From positions 1 through 34,965 of the forward strand of contig JALZUT010000109.1 of NCBI GenBank assembly GCA_023300575.1: 34,965 nt of DNA, given 5' to 3'. Position numbers and translations under genes: made by a program. Shown here in pieces: positions 34,949 through 34,965 of the stretch. The notes beneath the pieces are model-generated. The model was not told where the DNA came from and ran no database searches. It saw only the letters and a program-made list of their open reading frames with translations. Positions within the stretch are counted from its first letter, which is position 1, and every line of letters begins with the position of its first letter. This DNA comes from Olleya sp. Its GTDB lineage: Bacteria > Bacteroidota > Bacteroidia > Flavobacteriales > Flavobacteriaceae.

Positions 34949-34965
34949 TATAAAAGTACAACGTG
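34938..34965 (+). CDS. Start of an XRE-family HTH transcriptional regulator (cut by window end)
   Basis: Nine codons are visible, MKNNIKVQR, the usual opening of short Cro/C1-type regulators (about 70 residues) in this phylum. It begins inside the end of the broken membrane-protein gene. The rest lies beyond the window, so the family call rests on a short string and context. Confidence 0.55.

Overview
This is AT-rich chromosomal DNA from a member of the Flavobacteriaceae (Bacteroidota). The evidence is the gene set and gene order (bamD-rpoZ-coaBC-porD-recN and dnaA followed by an RsmI-like methyltransferase), the long GAPDH, type IX secretion (T9SS) sorting domains, many short SC-type lipoproteins, weak ribosome binding sites, and several Bacteroidota-type promoters (TAnnTTTG). 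I cannot name a genus. I see no rRNA, tRNA, CRISPR array, prophage or complete insertion sequence.

Layout. 1-1403 (minus) is a decayed fibronectin-III/T9SS cargo gene that runs off the left edge. fabI follows with its terminator, then a collapsed remnant of a VCBS/ASPIC-UnbV lipoprotein (2565-3571). From 10.1 kb leftward on the minus strand lie DUF6913-dapA and then a tight bamD-rpoZ-coaBC-porD-recN run. At 10.2-11.8 kb (plus) a 5'-nucleotidase is split into two genes. A membrane protein of unknown function follows, then a minus-strand run GNAT-prmC-lipoprotein-ligA. From 16.9 kb (plus) come an LEA-like lipoprotein, ribD, a small cloverleaf-like repeat, a HAD hydrolase, an EamA transporter and a YigZ protein, then a thioesterase (minus) and dnaA (plus). 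Downstream of dnaA are two more dead genes, a low-molecular-weight tyrosine phosphatase and a PQQ-type sugar dehydrogenase with a T9SS tail, then the RsmI-like methyltransferase. A minus-strand block holds a lysozyme-like gene and dapF-GNAT-mltG-DUF2279. The right end (plus) carries htrA, gapA, two LVIVD-type lipoproteins, a coiled-coil membrane protein, a broken membrane-protein gene and the first codons of an XRE-type regulator.

How the genes relate. Most intact genes are housekeeping: fatty-acid elongation (fabI), diaminopimelate and peptidoglycan (dapA, dapF, mltG), envelope assembly (bamD, porD), CoA and riboflavin synthesis, replication and repair (dnaA, ligA, recN), translation termination (prmC), glycolysis (gapA) and envelope proteolysis (htrA). 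Five pseudogenes lie among them. Three encoded exported or surface proteins, while a T9SS component (porD) and the OMP assembly gene bamD remain intact.

I did not find a convincing new multi-gene system. The most interesting signals are a short dispersed repeat inserted twice in frame in prmC and read in two different frames, a 76-bp element with 11-bp terminal inverted repeats and internal hairpins between ribD and the HAD gene, a pair of mutually exclusive hairpins in the leader of the lysozyme-like gene, and the selective decay of exported proteins.
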